41,305 bases of DNA from Clostridiales bacterium. GTDB taxonomy: Bacteria > Bacillota > Clostridia > Christensenellales > Aristaeellaceae. The notes beneath the pieces were generated by a model that had not been told where the DNA came from, searched no databases, and was given only the letters and a program-made list of their open reading frames with translations. The stretch is from NCBI GenBank assembly GCA_012520375.1, contig JAAYOH010000002.1, positions 1 to 41,305 on the forward strand. The letters are read 5' to 3'. Shown piece after piece: positions 30,145 to 38,625 of this stretch (within the stretch, counting starts at the first letter, position 1; each line of letters starts with the position of its first letter). A program made the position numbers and the translations under genes.

Positions 30145-31194
30145 ATGAAGACGTTTCAGCCCGCACCGGATGCGGTGGACCAGGCGCTGATCCCCCGGAA
30201 AACGCTGTATACCGGGGCAAAGATGCCCGGGATCGGGCTGGGTACCTTCGGCTCCGACCACGCAGATGCCGCCCTGGTGGCGAACACCGTCCGGGAAGCG
30301 CTGCGGATGGGCTACCGCTACATCGACTGCGCCGCCTGCTACGGCAACGAGCCCGAAGTGGGGGAAGTCCTGGGCGAGGCCCTGAAAGAAGGGCTGCCCC
30401 GGTCGGAGCTCTTCATCTTGAGCAAACTGTGGAACGACAAACATGAGCCCGAGGCAGCGGTGGCGGCCTGCAAAAAGAGCATCGAAGACCTGCAGGTGGG
30501 CTACCTGGACATGTATCTGGTCCATTGGCCCTTCCCCAACTATCACGAACCGGGCTGCAGCGGCGATGCCCGGCATCCCAATTCCCGGCCCTACATCCAT
30601 GAGGAGTTCATGACCACCTGGCGCGCCCTGGAGGAACTGGTAGACCAGGGGCTGGTCAAGGCTTTGGGCGTGTCCAACGTGACCATCCCCAAGCTGTCCC
30701 TGATCCTCCGGGATGCCCGGATCAAGCCTGCCGTCAACGAGATGGAGATGCACCCCACCTTCCAGCAGGGCAGGCTGTTCCAGTTCTGCCTGGACCATGG
30801 GATACAGCCCATCGGCTACTGCCCCCTGGGTTCCCCCGCCCGGCCCGACCGGGACAAGGCAGAGGGGGACCTGGTGGACATGGACCAGGAAGCGGTGCAG
30901 GCCATCGCCCGGGCCCACGGGATCCATCCCGCCCTGGTGTGCCTGAAGTGGGCTGCCCAGCGGGGACAGGTGCCCATTCCCTTCACCACCAAGCGGCGCA
31001 ATGCCCTGGCCAATTTGCGCGCCCTCACCGAAGACAAACTCACCGCCCTGGAAATGGAGCAGATGAAAGGCGCGGAGCGCAACTGCCGCCTGATCAAGGG
31101 GCAGGTCTTCCTGTGGGAAGGGGCGGATACCTGGCAGGATCTGTGGGACGTGGACGGCACCATCCCGGGCTGGCATGGCTACGAAAACAAATAG
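30145..31194 (+). CDS. Aldo/keto reductase
   Basis: This 349-residue NAD(P)H-dependent (beta/alpha)8 reductase has the catalytic tetrad Asp61 and Tyr66 (YIDCAACYGNE), Lys94 (LSKLWND) and His127 (LVHWP), plus the cofactor segment GYCPLGSP and a late PIPFTTKRRN block for NADP phosphate binding. Members reduce aldehydes and aldoses to alcohols and polyols in the cytosol. An insertion after the His (PNYHEPGCSGDARHPNSRPY) and an approximately 30-residue C-terminal extension (VFLWEGADTWQDLWDVDG) make it longer than the 280-residue bacterial form and nearer to aldose/xylose-reductase-type enzymes. It is co-transcribed with the GatZ-like gene 18 bases downstream, hinting at a polyol-ketose route. Confidence 0.93.
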   Translation: MKTFQPAPDAVDQALIPRKTLYTGAKMPGIGLGTFGSDHADAALVANTVREALRMGYRYIDCAACYGNEPEVGEVLGEALKEGLPRSELFILSKLWNDKHEPEAAVAACKKSIEDLQVGYLDMYLVHWPFPNYHEPGCSGDARHPNSRPYIHEEFMTTWRALEELVDQGLVKALGVSNVTIPKLSLILRDARIKPAVNEMEMHPTFQQGRLFQFCLDHGIQPIGYCPLGSPARPDRDKAEGDLVDMDQEAVQAIARAHGIHPALVCLKWAAQRGQVPIPFTTKRRNALANLRALTEDKLTALEMEQMKGAERNCRLIKGQVFLWEGADTWQDLWDVDGTIPGWHGYENK

Positions 31195-31212
31195 GGAAGG
31201 GACAGGGTACAG

Positions 31213-32511
31213 ATGAACATCAATCCCATCCGCAAGATCCTGCAGGAGAAGGGAAAGGGTATCCCCTCCTATTGCACGGCCAACGGGCTGGTGATCCGGG
31301 CGCTTCTGGAGCAGGCCAAGCGCTTTGACGCCCCGGTGCTGCTGGAGGCCACCGCCAACCAGGTAAACCAGTTCGGCGGCTACACCGGCATGCAGCCCGT
31401 GGACTACCGAAACCATGTGTACGCCATCGCCGACAAAGCGGGTTTTCCCCGAGGGTGCATCCTGCTGGGGGGCGACCACCTGGGTCCCCTTACCTGGGCA
31501 GGAGAGCCGGAGGAGAGCGCTATGGCCAAGGCGGAGGAACTGGTGCGCCTCTTCGTACTGGCAGGATACACCAAGATCCACCTGGATACCAGCATGCGCC
31601 TGGCGGACGACCCAACGGACGTCCCTTTAAGCGACGAGACCATCGCAAGGCGGGGCGCCCGGCTGTACAAGGCCTGTGACGAGGCCTACGCCCGGCTGCT
31701 GGAGCGGGAGCCCGACGCGGTGCACCCGGTGTACATCATCGGCAGCGAGGTCCCCATCCCCGGGGGCGCCACCCAGGCGGAAGAAGGCGTCCCGGTCACG
31801 GACCCTTCCGCCCTGCAACACACCATAGCGGTGTACCGGCAGGTGTTTGAAACCCAGGGGCTTGCGGACGCCTTCCAACACATCGTGGGCGTTGTGGTGC
31901 AGCCCGGGGTAGAGTTCGGGGACGACGAAATCCACCATTACCGCCGATCGGCCGCCGCAGCCCTGTGTGAAAAAGCCCGGGAGCTGGGCATCACCCTGGA
32001 GGGACATTCCACAGACTACCAGTCGCCGAAGCATCTCCGGGAAATGTGTGAGGACGGCATCGCCATCCTGAAGGTGGGGCCCGCCGCAACCTTCGCCCTG
32101 CGGGCGGGGCTGTTCGCCCTCAGCTTCATGGAGGAATACCTGATCCCCCGGGAAAAGCGGGCGGACTTCATGGGGACCCTGGAACGGGTCATGCTGGAAG
32201 CCCCGGGCAACTGGGCCCGGCACTACCACGGCACCCAGGAACAATTGGCTCTGAAGCGCAGGTTCAGCTTCTCCGACCGCTGCCGTTACTACTTCGCCCT
32301 CCCCGAGGTCCAAAGGGCCATGGATACACTGCTGGGCAACCTGCGGGGGGTACACATTCCCCTGTCCATGCTGCACCAGTACATGCCCATCCAGTACGCC
32401 AGGGTGCGGGACGGCCAACTGCCCTCTGAGCCCGAAGCCCTGCTCTTCGACTGTGTCCGGGAGATGGCGGAAGACTACAATTATGCTGCGGGGTACCTGG
32501 CCAATCGGTAG
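31213..32511 (+). CDS. GatZ/KbaZ-family protein (tagatose-bisphosphate aldolase 'non-catalytic subunit' or ketose-phosphate epimerase)
   Basis: The protein has 432 residues and the length and layout of GatZ/KbaZ. It opens with NPIRKILQEKGKGIPSYCTA and continues with LLEATANQVNQFGGYTGM, GGDHLGP, IHLDTSM and EVPIPGG, then GHSTDYQ and the LKVGPAATFALR block near residue 290, which are family signatures. In E. coli GatZ is required for GatY aldolase activity. Other members of the family act by themselves as epimerases on ketohexose phosphates or uronates. No GatY/KbaY partner is present in the window, which favours the independent-enzyme reading. It is followed by a separate CUT2 promoter. Confidence 0.9.
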   Translation: MNINPIRKILQEKGKGIPSYCTANGLVIRALLEQAKRFDAPVLLEATANQVNQFGGYTGMQPVDYRNHVYAIADKAGFPRGCILLGGDHLGPLTWAGEPEESAMAKAEELVRLFVLAGYTKIHLDTSMRLADDPTDVPLSDETIARRGARLYKACDEAYARLLEREPDAVHPVYIIGSEVPIPGGATQAEEGVPVTDPSALQHTIAVYRQVFETQGLADAFQHIVGVVVQPGVEFGDDEIHHYRRSAAAALCEKARELGITLEGHSTDYQSPKHLREMCEDGIAILKVGPAATFALRAGLFALSFMEEYLIPREKRADFMGTLERVMLEAPGNWARHYHGTQEQLALKRRFSFSDRCRYYFALPEVQRAMDTLLGNLRGVHIPLSMLHQYMPIQYARVRDGQLPSEPEALLFDCVREMAEDYNYAAGYLANR

Positions 32512-32563
32512 GATAAAATGGTATAAAATGCCTTTACGACTGCCTTACAGCAAAAAAAGCCGC

Positions 32564-32592
32564 TTGACAGATGTATACATGTCTTGTATACT
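32564..32592 (+). promoter_or_regulatory. CUT2 operon promoter with GntR-like operator in the spacer
   Basis: TTGACA (32564-32569), a 17-base spacer and TATACT (32587-32592). The spacer contains the palindrome ATGTATACAT (32571-32580), and TTGTATAC repeats its half across the -10. TGTATACA-type palindromes are typical of GntR-family repressor sites. No GntR gene is in the window. Confidence 0.7.
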
Positions 32593-32647
32593 GTTGTGGT
32601 AGGTTTTGCCGATCAAATTGTCGGCTGCATTGAAAGAGGGATATGCT

Positions 32648-34162
32648 ATGGGTGAGATTATTTTGACCATGAAGGGGATCGACAAGTCCTTCCCCGGCGT
32701 TCACGCCCTGGACCGGGTGGATTTTGAAGTACGCAAGGGCGAGGTGCACGCGCTGATGGGGGAAAACGGCGCAGGCAAGTCCACCCTGATGAAGGTGCTG
32801 ACGGGCATCTACAGCAAGGATGCGGGCACCATCATCTACGAGGGCAAAGAAGTAGACTTTGCCAATCCCCGGGAAGCACAGCAGGCCGGCGTGGTCATCG
32901 TGCACCAGGAGCTGAACATGATGGGGCACCTGACCGTAGCCCAGAACATCTTCATCGGGCGGGAACCCCGCAAGGGTTTCGTGATCGATGACGGTGCAAT
33001 GAACAAAGAAGCCCGCAAGCTGTTCGTCCAGCTGGGCATCGAAATCGACCCAAAGGAAACCATGAGCAACCTGACGGTGGCCAAGCAGCAGATGTGCGAG
33101 ATCGCCAAAGCCATCTCCCACGAAGCCAAGGTCATCATCTTTGACGAGCCCACCGCAGCCCTCACGGACACCGAGATCGAGCAGCTCTTCGCCATCATCC
33201 GGGATCTGCGCAGCCGCGACTACGGTATCGTGTACATCTCCCATCGGATGGACGAGATCAAGCTCATCACCGATCGCGTCTCGGTCATGCGGGACGGCCA
33301 GTACATCGGCACCCTGATCACCGAGGACTGCACCAAGGAAGACATCATCAACATGATGGTGGGCCGGGTCATTTACGAAGAGCCCAAGACCCACAGCCAC
33401 TGCCCCCCCGACGCCCCGGTGGTGCTGAAGGTGGAGCATCTGAACGCGGGCAAGATGGTGCAGGACGTCAGCTTCGAGCTGCGCCAGGGCGAGATCCTGG
33501 GTTTCGCCGGGCTGGTGGGCGCAGGGCGTACCGAGACCGCCCGGGCCCTCTTCGGCGCGGATCCCAAGCAGAGCGGCGACATCTACATCGACGGCAACAA
33601 GGTAGACATCACCTCCCCCAAGGACGCGGTGGAAAAGGGGATCAGCTACCTGTCGGAAGACCGCAAGCGCTACGGCATCGTGCTGAAAAAGAGCATCGTG
33701 GAAAACTCCACCCTGGCCACCCTGAAAGAGTACACCAGCGGCCTGTTCATCAACAAGCCCGAAGAGGAAAAAGTGACCACCCAGTATGTGGAGACGCTGC
33801 AGACCAAGACCCCCAGTATCCATCAGCTGGTCATCAACCTGTCCGGCGGCAATCAGCAAAAGGTGGTCATCGCCAAATGGCTGGTGAACGACTCCCGCAT
33901 CATGATCTTCGACGAGCCCACCCGGGGCATCGACGTGGGCGCCAAGCAGGAGATCTACGAATTGATGAACCAGCTGGCCCGGGAGGGCAAGTCCATCATC
34001 ATGATCTCCTCCGATATGACGGAGATCCTGCGCATGTCCGACCGGATCCTGGTGATGTGCGAGGGGAAGAAGACCGGGGAACTGGACATCGCCGAAGCCA
34101 CCCAGGAAAAGATCATGAACCTTGCGACCCGGGACATCGATATGCAGGAGGGTAAAAAATGA
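32648..34162 (+). CDS. CUT2 sugar ABC transporter ATP-binding protein (RbsA/MglA type)
   Basis: This 504-residue tandem nucleotide-binding-domain protein has Walker A GENGAGKST (38-46) and Walker B VIIFDEPTAALTD in the first half. The second half has the family-typical degenerate Walker A GLVGAGRTE, signature LSGGNQQK and intact Walker B MIFDEPTRGIDVGAK. I place the start at ATG 32648, 7 bases after an AGAGGG site. An in-frame start at 32606 lacks a ribosome site. The last codons overlap the next permease by ATGA. It is the first gene of a complete importer: ATPase, two permeases, binding protein. Confidence 0.94.
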   Translation: MGEIILTMKGIDKSFPGVHALDRVDFEVRKGEVHALMGENGAGKSTLMKVLTGIYSKDAGTIIYEGKEVDFANPREAQQAGVVIVHQELNMMGHLTVAQNIFIGREPRKGFVIDDGAMNKEARKLFVQLGIEIDPKETMSNLTVAKQQMCEIAKAISHEAKVIIFDEPTAALTDTEIEQLFAIIRDLRSRDYGIVYISHRMDEIKLITDRVSVMRDGQYIGTLITEDCTKEDIINMMVGRVIYEEPKTHSHCPPDAPVVLKVEHLNAGKMVQDVSFELRQGEILGFAGLVGAGRTETARALFGADPKQSGDIYIDGNKVDITSPKDAVEKGISYLSEDRKRYGIVLKKSIVENSTLATLKEYTSGLFINKPEEEKVTTQYVETLQTKTPSIHQLVINLSGGNQQKVVIAKWLVNDSRIMIFDEPTRGIDVGAKQEIYELMNQLAREGKSIIMISSDMTEILRMSDRILVMCEGKKTGELDIAEATQEKIMNLATRDIDMQEGKK

Positions 34163-35184
34163 AAGAAGCACTGAACAAATTCAAATCCCTCAAGCTGGTT
34201 CGCATCATCGGCTTCAACCGGGTCGTGCTGTTGGGGGTCATCGTGTTGATCTCCCTGCTCTTCCAGGTGCTGTCCGCCGTTCTCAACCACGGCAACCAGT
34301 TCCTCACCTACGCCCGGTTCACCAGCGCCATGAACTATGGCTACTTCATCGGCTTCCTGGCTTTGGGCGTCACCTTTGTCATTGCCACGGGCAACATCGA
34401 CTTTTCCATCGGGCCGGTGATGTTCACGTCGGCCCTGATCTCGGGCTACTGCCTGAACAACTACGGTTTCCCGCTGATCCTGTCCCTGTTCCTGTGCGTA
34501 CTCATCGGGGCAGTTTTTGGCACCATCGGCGGCGCCTTCGTAGCCTATCTGCACCTGCCCTCCTTCATCACCTCCATGGCCCTGATGCAGGTGGCCAAGG
34601 GCGTGGGTTCCCTCTTCACCAAGACCCAGAACGTGTCCTGGCCCAACGCCTCCATGGCCAACGGCTGGTACCGATATCTGTCCAACTACGAGATCCAGAC
34701 CGCAAGCGGCAAGGTGATGATCCCCATGGGGGCCATCATCCTGCTGGTGGTGGCCGTCCTCTGCGCCATCCTGCTGAACAAGACCCGGGCGGGCCGCTAC
34801 ATGATCTGCCTGGGCGCCAACCGGGAGGCCGTGCGCCTGTCCGGTGTGGACACCCGGCGCTGGGAGATGCTGGCCTTCATCATCTGCGGCGCGCTGGCGG
34901 GCTTTGCGTCCATCTTCTACGTGGGTTGCTACACCACGGTACAGCCCAGCAAGGGGGACACCTTCAACAACGAAGCCATCGCGGCCTGCGTCATGGGGGG
35001 CACCTCCATGGCGGGGGGCCTGGCCTCCATCCTGGGCACCGTCATCGGCTCGTTCATCGTGGCCATCATGCAGGAGGGCATCCTGGCCATGGGCTTCACC
35101 ATTTCCTATCAGTATGTGCTGACCGGTCTGATCGTGCTGGGCGCCGTCATCGCCGACACCCTCAGCCGCCGGCGCAAGAACTGA
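34159..35184 (+). CDS. CUT2 sugar ABC transporter permease (RbsC type)
   Basis: This 341-residue membrane protein has about ten helices and the blocks ATGNIDFSIGPVMFTSAL, LPSFITSMALMQVAKG, ICLGANREAVRLSGV and CVMGGTSMAGG. The periplasmic segment after FTKTQNVSWPN is longer than in RbsC. It is coupled to the ATPase by the ATGA overlap and paired with the different permease that follows. Confidence 0.93.
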   Translation: MKEALNKFKSLKLVRIIGFNRVVLLGVIVLISLLFQVLSAVLNHGNQFLTYARFTSAMNYGYFIGFLALGVTFVIATGNIDFSIGPVMFTSALISGYCLNNYGFPLILSLFLCVLIGAVFGTIGGAFVAYLHLPSFITSMALMQVAKGVGSLFTKTQNVSWPNASMANGWYRYLSNYEIQTASGKVMIPMGAIILLVVAVLCAILLNKTRAGRYMICLGANREAVRLSGVDTRRWEMLAFIICGALAGFASIFYVGCYTTVQPSKGDTFNNEAIAACVMGGTSMAGGLASILGTVIGSFIVAIMQEGILAMGFTISYQYVLTGLIVLGAVIADTLSRRRKN

Positions 35185-35209
35185 CCGACCGATAGAAAGG
35201 AGATTCACC

Positions 35210-36220
35210 ATGGAAGCAAAATTGGCAGGACGCAGAAGCGCCTCTTCCTTTGTCCGGTCGGACGTGTTCCAGCGGCTGGTGATCCTGGCCGCCGTGGTGC
35301 TGGTCTACCTGGTTTTCTTTGCCGCCAGCCCCTCCTTCCGCAAGTATACCACCGTCGTGCAGATCTGCAGCAATATGTACTACTTGCTGCTCATGGCCAT
35401 CGGCGTCACCTTCCCCCTGATCACGGGGGGCAACGACCTGAGCATGGGGACCGGCCTCATCTGCTACTCCCTGGTGGGATCCTTCCTCATCCGCATCAAC
35501 GGCTGGTCCATCTGGCCCGCCATGCTGGTGACCGTGCTGATGGGCGTAGCGATCGGCACCGTGAACGGCCTGATCGTGGCCAAGCTGGAACTCCCCCCCT
35601 TCATCGTGACCCTGTCGGCCATGATGTTCTGCCGGGGCATGGGCTCGGTGCTCACCAACAACTTCTCCGGCACCTGGCCGGACGGTGCCGAGACGGGGGC
35701 CTGGTTCCGCAGCATCTTCAAGATCGTGCTGCGCACGGAAAGCGGGCGCACCCCCGTTCCACTCGGTATCGTCTGGATGGTTCTCCTGGTGATCATCATG
35801 GAATTCGTGCTGAAACACACAAGGGTGGGGCGTTACGCCATCGCCATCGGCTCCAACAAAGAGGCCCTCAAGCTGTCCGGCGTCAGCGTCGTCCGCTGGC
35901 ACGTGCTGGCCTACATCATCTCCGGCTTCTTCACCGGCCTGGCAGCCATCGCCTACGCCGCCACCTTCTCCAATATCACCCCGGGCCAGGGCGCCGGCTA
36001 CGAGCTGAACGCCATCGGTTCCGCCATCATCGGCGGCACCGCCATGACGGGGGGCTCGGGCTCCATCGTGGGCACCTTCCTGGGGGTGCTGCTGATCTCT
36101 GTGCTGCAGGCCGGCCTGCCCTTCATCGGGCTGAACGCGGACTGGCAGCTGCTGATCACCGGCTGCATCCTGCTGGGCGCCGTCACCGTGGACATGATGC
36201 GCCACAGCAAGCGCGCATAG
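35210..36220 (+). CDS. CUT2 sugar ABC transporter permease (RbsC type), second subunit
   Basis: This 336-residue membrane protein has the family blocks ITGGNDLSMGTGLICY, LPPFIVTLSAMMFCRG, IAIGSNKEALKLSGV and AIIGGTAMTGGSGS. AAAGGAG lies 7 bases before ATG. An external loop (NNFSGTWPDGAETGAWFR) probably faces the binding protein. With the 34159 gene it forms a heterodimeric channel. Confidence 0.93.
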   Translation: MEAKLAGRRSASSFVRSDVFQRLVILAAVVLVYLVFFAASPSFRKYTTVVQICSNMYYLLLMAIGVTFPLITGGNDLSMGTGLICYSLVGSFLIRINGWSIWPAMLVTVLMGVAIGTVNGLIVAKLELPPFIVTLSAMMFCRGMGSVLTNNFSGTWPDGAETGAWFRSIFKIVLRTESGRTPVPLGIVWMVLLVIIMEFVLKHTRVGRYAIAIGSNKEALKLSGVSVVRWHVLAYIISGFFTGLAAIAYAATFSNITPGQGAGYELNAIGSAIIGGTAMTGGSGSIVGTFLGVLLISVLQAGLPFIGLNADWQLLITGCILLGAVTVDMMRHSKRA

Positions 36221-36275
36221 ACCGATGTATCCGCCCTGTGGGGCGTGTGCATAAATTCTATAGGAGGTACTTATT

Positions 36276-37364
36276 ATGAAGAAAGTACTCGTACTCATCC
36301 TCGCATTGATCATGGCTCTGTCCATGGTCACCGTCGCAACGGCTGAACAGCCCACCTACCACTTTGAAATCGTGTCCAAGGGCTTCCAGTCCACCTATTG
36401 GCAGGCCGTCCTCAAGGGCGCCGAAGCCGAGATCGAAGTCCTCAACGGCGAAGCCGGTTACGAAATGATCACCATGAATTTCGTGGGGCCCGACTCCGAG
36501 TCCGACATTGCCCAGCAGGTGCAGCAGTTCCAGAACGCCCTGAACGCCAATCCTGCCGCCATCGGCTTTGCCGCGGTGGACCAGCAAGCTTTCATGGAGC
36601 TGCTCCAGCAGGCCATGGACGCGGGCATCCCGATCATCGGTTTTGACTCCGGTGTGCCCGGCGCTCCCGAAGGCGCCGTGTATGCCAACGCTTCCACCGA
36701 CAACTACTATGCCGGCGGCGTAGCAGCCGAAGGCATGTGGGCCAAGATCAAGGATCGCATCGCCGCCGCCGAAGGCGCCGTGCGCATCGGCGAAGTCAAC
36801 CAGGACGCCACCGGTGAGTCCGTGACCCAGCGCGGTCTGGGCTTCATCGACAAGATCATCGAGCTGGCCGGCGCCGAAGGCTGGGGCGTTGCCGTCACCG
36901 GTAACGAGTTCTACGTCAACGGCAACAAGGGCGGCGCGGTGGCCGAAGCCGACGCCAAGATCATCATCGAAGCCCGCGTGCCCTCCCAGACCACCGTGGA
37001 GCTGTGCGCCAACGAGGCTGCCGTTCTGCTGAACGCTGCCGACACCATCGCCGTGTTCGGTTCCAACCAGACCGCTGCTGAGGGCGTCGTGGCTGCCGAC
37101 GGCAACCTGTACGTCTGCGGCACCGGCGACAGCGACATCATCGCCGTGGGCTTCGACTCCGGTGCGACCCTGAAGGCTGCCATCAGGGACGGCGTCATGT
37201 ATGGTGCTGTGACCCAGGCCCCCGTGGGCATCGGCCGCGTGACCATCGACCTGCTCCTGGCCGTCTCCAATGGCGAAACCGTCGCCGACACCGACACCGG
37301 CTGCGCGTTCTACACTGCCGAGAATATCGACAACGAAGAGATCGCCCAGAACCTGTACGACTAA
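36276..37364 (+). CDS. CUT2 sugar-binding protein (RbsB-like)
   Basis: This 362-residue binding protein has a signal peptide (MKKVLVLILALIMALSM...VATA before EQ) with no cysteine, so it is predicted to be a secreted or periplasm-type protein rather than a lipoprotein. The two-lobed fold is seen in EIVSKGFQSTYWQAVLKGAE at the start, GFAAVDQQAFMELLQQAMDAGIPIIGFDSG for the first hinge and VAVGFDSG-type segments later. It is about 40 residues longer than RbsB because of insertions in the central part (residues about 145-225). AGGAGG precedes the start, and it closes the operon before a strong terminator. Confidence 0.93.
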   Translation: MKKVLVLILALIMALSMVTVATAEQPTYHFEIVSKGFQSTYWQAVLKGAEAEIEVLNGEAGYEMITMNFVGPDSESDIAQQVQQFQNALNANPAAIGFAAVDQQAFMELLQQAMDAGIPIIGFDSGVPGAPEGAVYANASTDNYYAGGVAAEGMWAKIKDRIAAAEGAVRIGEVNQDATGESVTQRGLGFIDKIIELAGAEGWGVAVTGNEFYVNGNKGGAVAEADAKIIIEARVPSQTTVELCANEAAVLLNAADTIAVFGSNQTAAEGVVAADGNLYVCGTGDSDIIAVGFDSGATLKAAIRDGVMYGAVTQAPVGIGRVTIDLLLAVSNGETVADTDTGCAFYTAENIDNEEIAQNLYD

Positions 37365-37386
37365 TTCCGGATCCCCCTGAAAAAGG

Positions 37387-37424
37387 GAGGCTTCCGCGTC
37401 TTTTGACTGCGGAAGCCTCTTTTT
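37387..37424 (+). terminator. Rho-independent terminator of the third CUT2 operon
   Basis: GAGGCTTCCGC and GCGGAAGCCTC form a perfect 11-pair stem with an 11-base loop, followed by TTTTT. It is largely symmetrical and also has an A run on the other side, so it could serve the convergent minus-strand gene. Confidence 0.85.
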
Positions 37425-37462
37425 ATGTGATGCCTGAACAGCGGTAGTGGGGATATCCCCGT

Positions 37463-38554
37463 TCACCCGATCATCCGTTCCACCATGGCAATCAAAATGC
37501 CCCCGGCGATGACGGACATGATCTGTCCCGACACGTTGCAGCCCGCCGCGTGCATCAGCAGGAAGTTCTCCGGATCTTCTTTGCGGCCCATCTTGTGGAT
37601 CACCCGGGAACTCATGGGGAAAGCGGAGATGCCCGCCGCCCCGATCATGGGGTTCACCTTCTTGGGCAGGAACAGGTTGAGCAGCTTGGCAAACAGCACG
37701 CCCCCCGCAGTATCCAACACAAAAGCCACCAGGCCCAGGCCGATAATCATCAGCGTCGCGGTATTCACAAACAGCTCCGCTTGCATTTTCAGGGACACCG
37801 TCAACCCCAGCACCAGGGTGATCAGGTTGGCCAGGACGTTCTGGGCGGTGGCGGACAGGCTGTCCAGCACGCCGCACTCCCGGACCAGGTTGCCGAACAT
37901 GAGGAAGCCGATCAGCTCGGCGGAGGCGGGGGCGATGGTGCCCGCAATCAGGGTGACGATGATGGGGAACAGGATGCGCTTGCGGCGCGTCACCTTGCCC
38001 GGCTTGTATTCCATGCGGATCAACCGCTCTCTCCTGGTGGTCAAAAGCCGGATCACCGGGGGCTGAATGATGGGCACCAGGGCCATGTAGGAGTATGCTG
38101 CCACCATGATGGCGCCCTGGTACTGGGAGCGGAAGTAGTTGGCCACATAGATGGAGGTAGGGCCGTCCGCCGCCCCGATGATGGCGATGGACGCCGCGTC
38201 CTCCAGCCTGAACCCAATCGCCAGGGCGATGCCCAGGGTCAGGAAGATGCCCGCCTGGGCCGCCGCGCCAAAGAGCAGAAGCTTGGGGTTCTCCAGCAAA
38301 GGCCCGAAGTCCATCATGGCGCCGATGCCGATGAACAGCAGCAGGGGAAACAGCTCGTTGGCGATGCCCATGTTGAACAGGGTAGTGATCGCCGCGTTGT
38401 GGGCAAAGGGCAGGTTGACCATGATGGTTCCAAAGCCCATGGGCAAAAGCAGTGCAGGCTCCATGTCCCGCTTAATCGCCAGGTAGATCAGGAGACCGCC
38501 TACCCCCAACATCAGGAGGCTCTGCCAGGTGCATTCCGCCAGAAAAGCCTGCAT
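37463..38554 (-). CDS. Sodium-pump decarboxylase beta subunit (OadB/MmdB/GcdB family), orphan
   Basis: This 363-residue polytopic membrane protein carries family marks: GIGAMMDFGPLLENPKLL (about 76-93), GAADGPTSI (127-135) with the Asp needed for sodium-coupled decarboxylation, and a C-terminal HAAGCNVSGQIMSV block equivalent to the conserved Asn/Gly/Ser helix. In complete pumps this subunit decarboxylates carboxybiotin and drives sodium out. No alpha carboxyltransferase, biotin carrier or gamma subunit gene lies in the window, so partners must be elsewhere or the protein works differently. AAGGAAGGAT precedes the start. The gene has a promoter far upstream and a structured leader with an intrinsic terminator, so it is probably switched by early termination. 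Confidence 0.92.
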   Translation of the reverse strand: MQAFLAECTWQSLLMLGVGGLLIYLAIKRDMEPALLLPMGFGTIMVNLPFAHNAAITTLFNMGIANELFPLLLFIGIGAMMDFGPLLENPKLLLFGAAAQAGIFLTLGIALAIGFRLEDAASIAIIGAADGPTSIYVANYFRSQYQGAIMVAAYSYMALVPIIQPPVIRLLTTRRERLIRMEYKPGKVTRRKRILFPIIVTLIAGTIAPASAELIGFLMFGNLVRECGVLDSLSATAQNVLANLITLVLGLTVSLKMQAELFVNTATLMIIGLGLVAFVLDTAGGVLFAKLLNLFLPKKVNPMIGAAGISAFPMSSRVIHKMGRKEDPENFLLMHAAGCNVSGQIMSVIAGGILIAMVERMIG

Positions 38555-38587
38555 AATGGATCCTTCCTTTCTCTTCAGAGGGCGAAC

Positions 38588-38625
38588 AAAAAGAGACCCC
38601 GCCCATATCGCTTGGGCAAAGTCTC
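38588..38625 (-). terminator. Intrinsic terminator inside the leader of the decarboxylase beta-subunit gene
   Basis: On the minus strand GAGAC...GTCTC with an inner GCCCA/TGGGC stem is followed by TTTTT (38592-38588). It ends 33 bases before the start codon, so it would block expression unless an upstream structure competes with it. Confidence 0.75.

Noticed and set aside
30106-31581. 491-codon open frame on the minus strand
   Set aside because: Antisense to the aldo/keto reductase and GatZ-like genes, and with no family features.
32534-34171. 545-codon open frame on the minus strand
   Set aside because: Antisense to the CUT2 ATPase. Its apparent length reflects codon bias in the real gene.
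34122-35195. 357-codon plus-strand frame overlapping the permease
   Set aside because: It is a shifted frame of the 34159 permease, rich in Arg, His and Pro. The permease frame has all family motifs.
36258-37877. 539-codon open frame on the minus strand
   Set aside because: Antisense to the third CUT2 binding protein and continuing through the terminator. It is Gly/Asp/His-rich and without a ribosome site.
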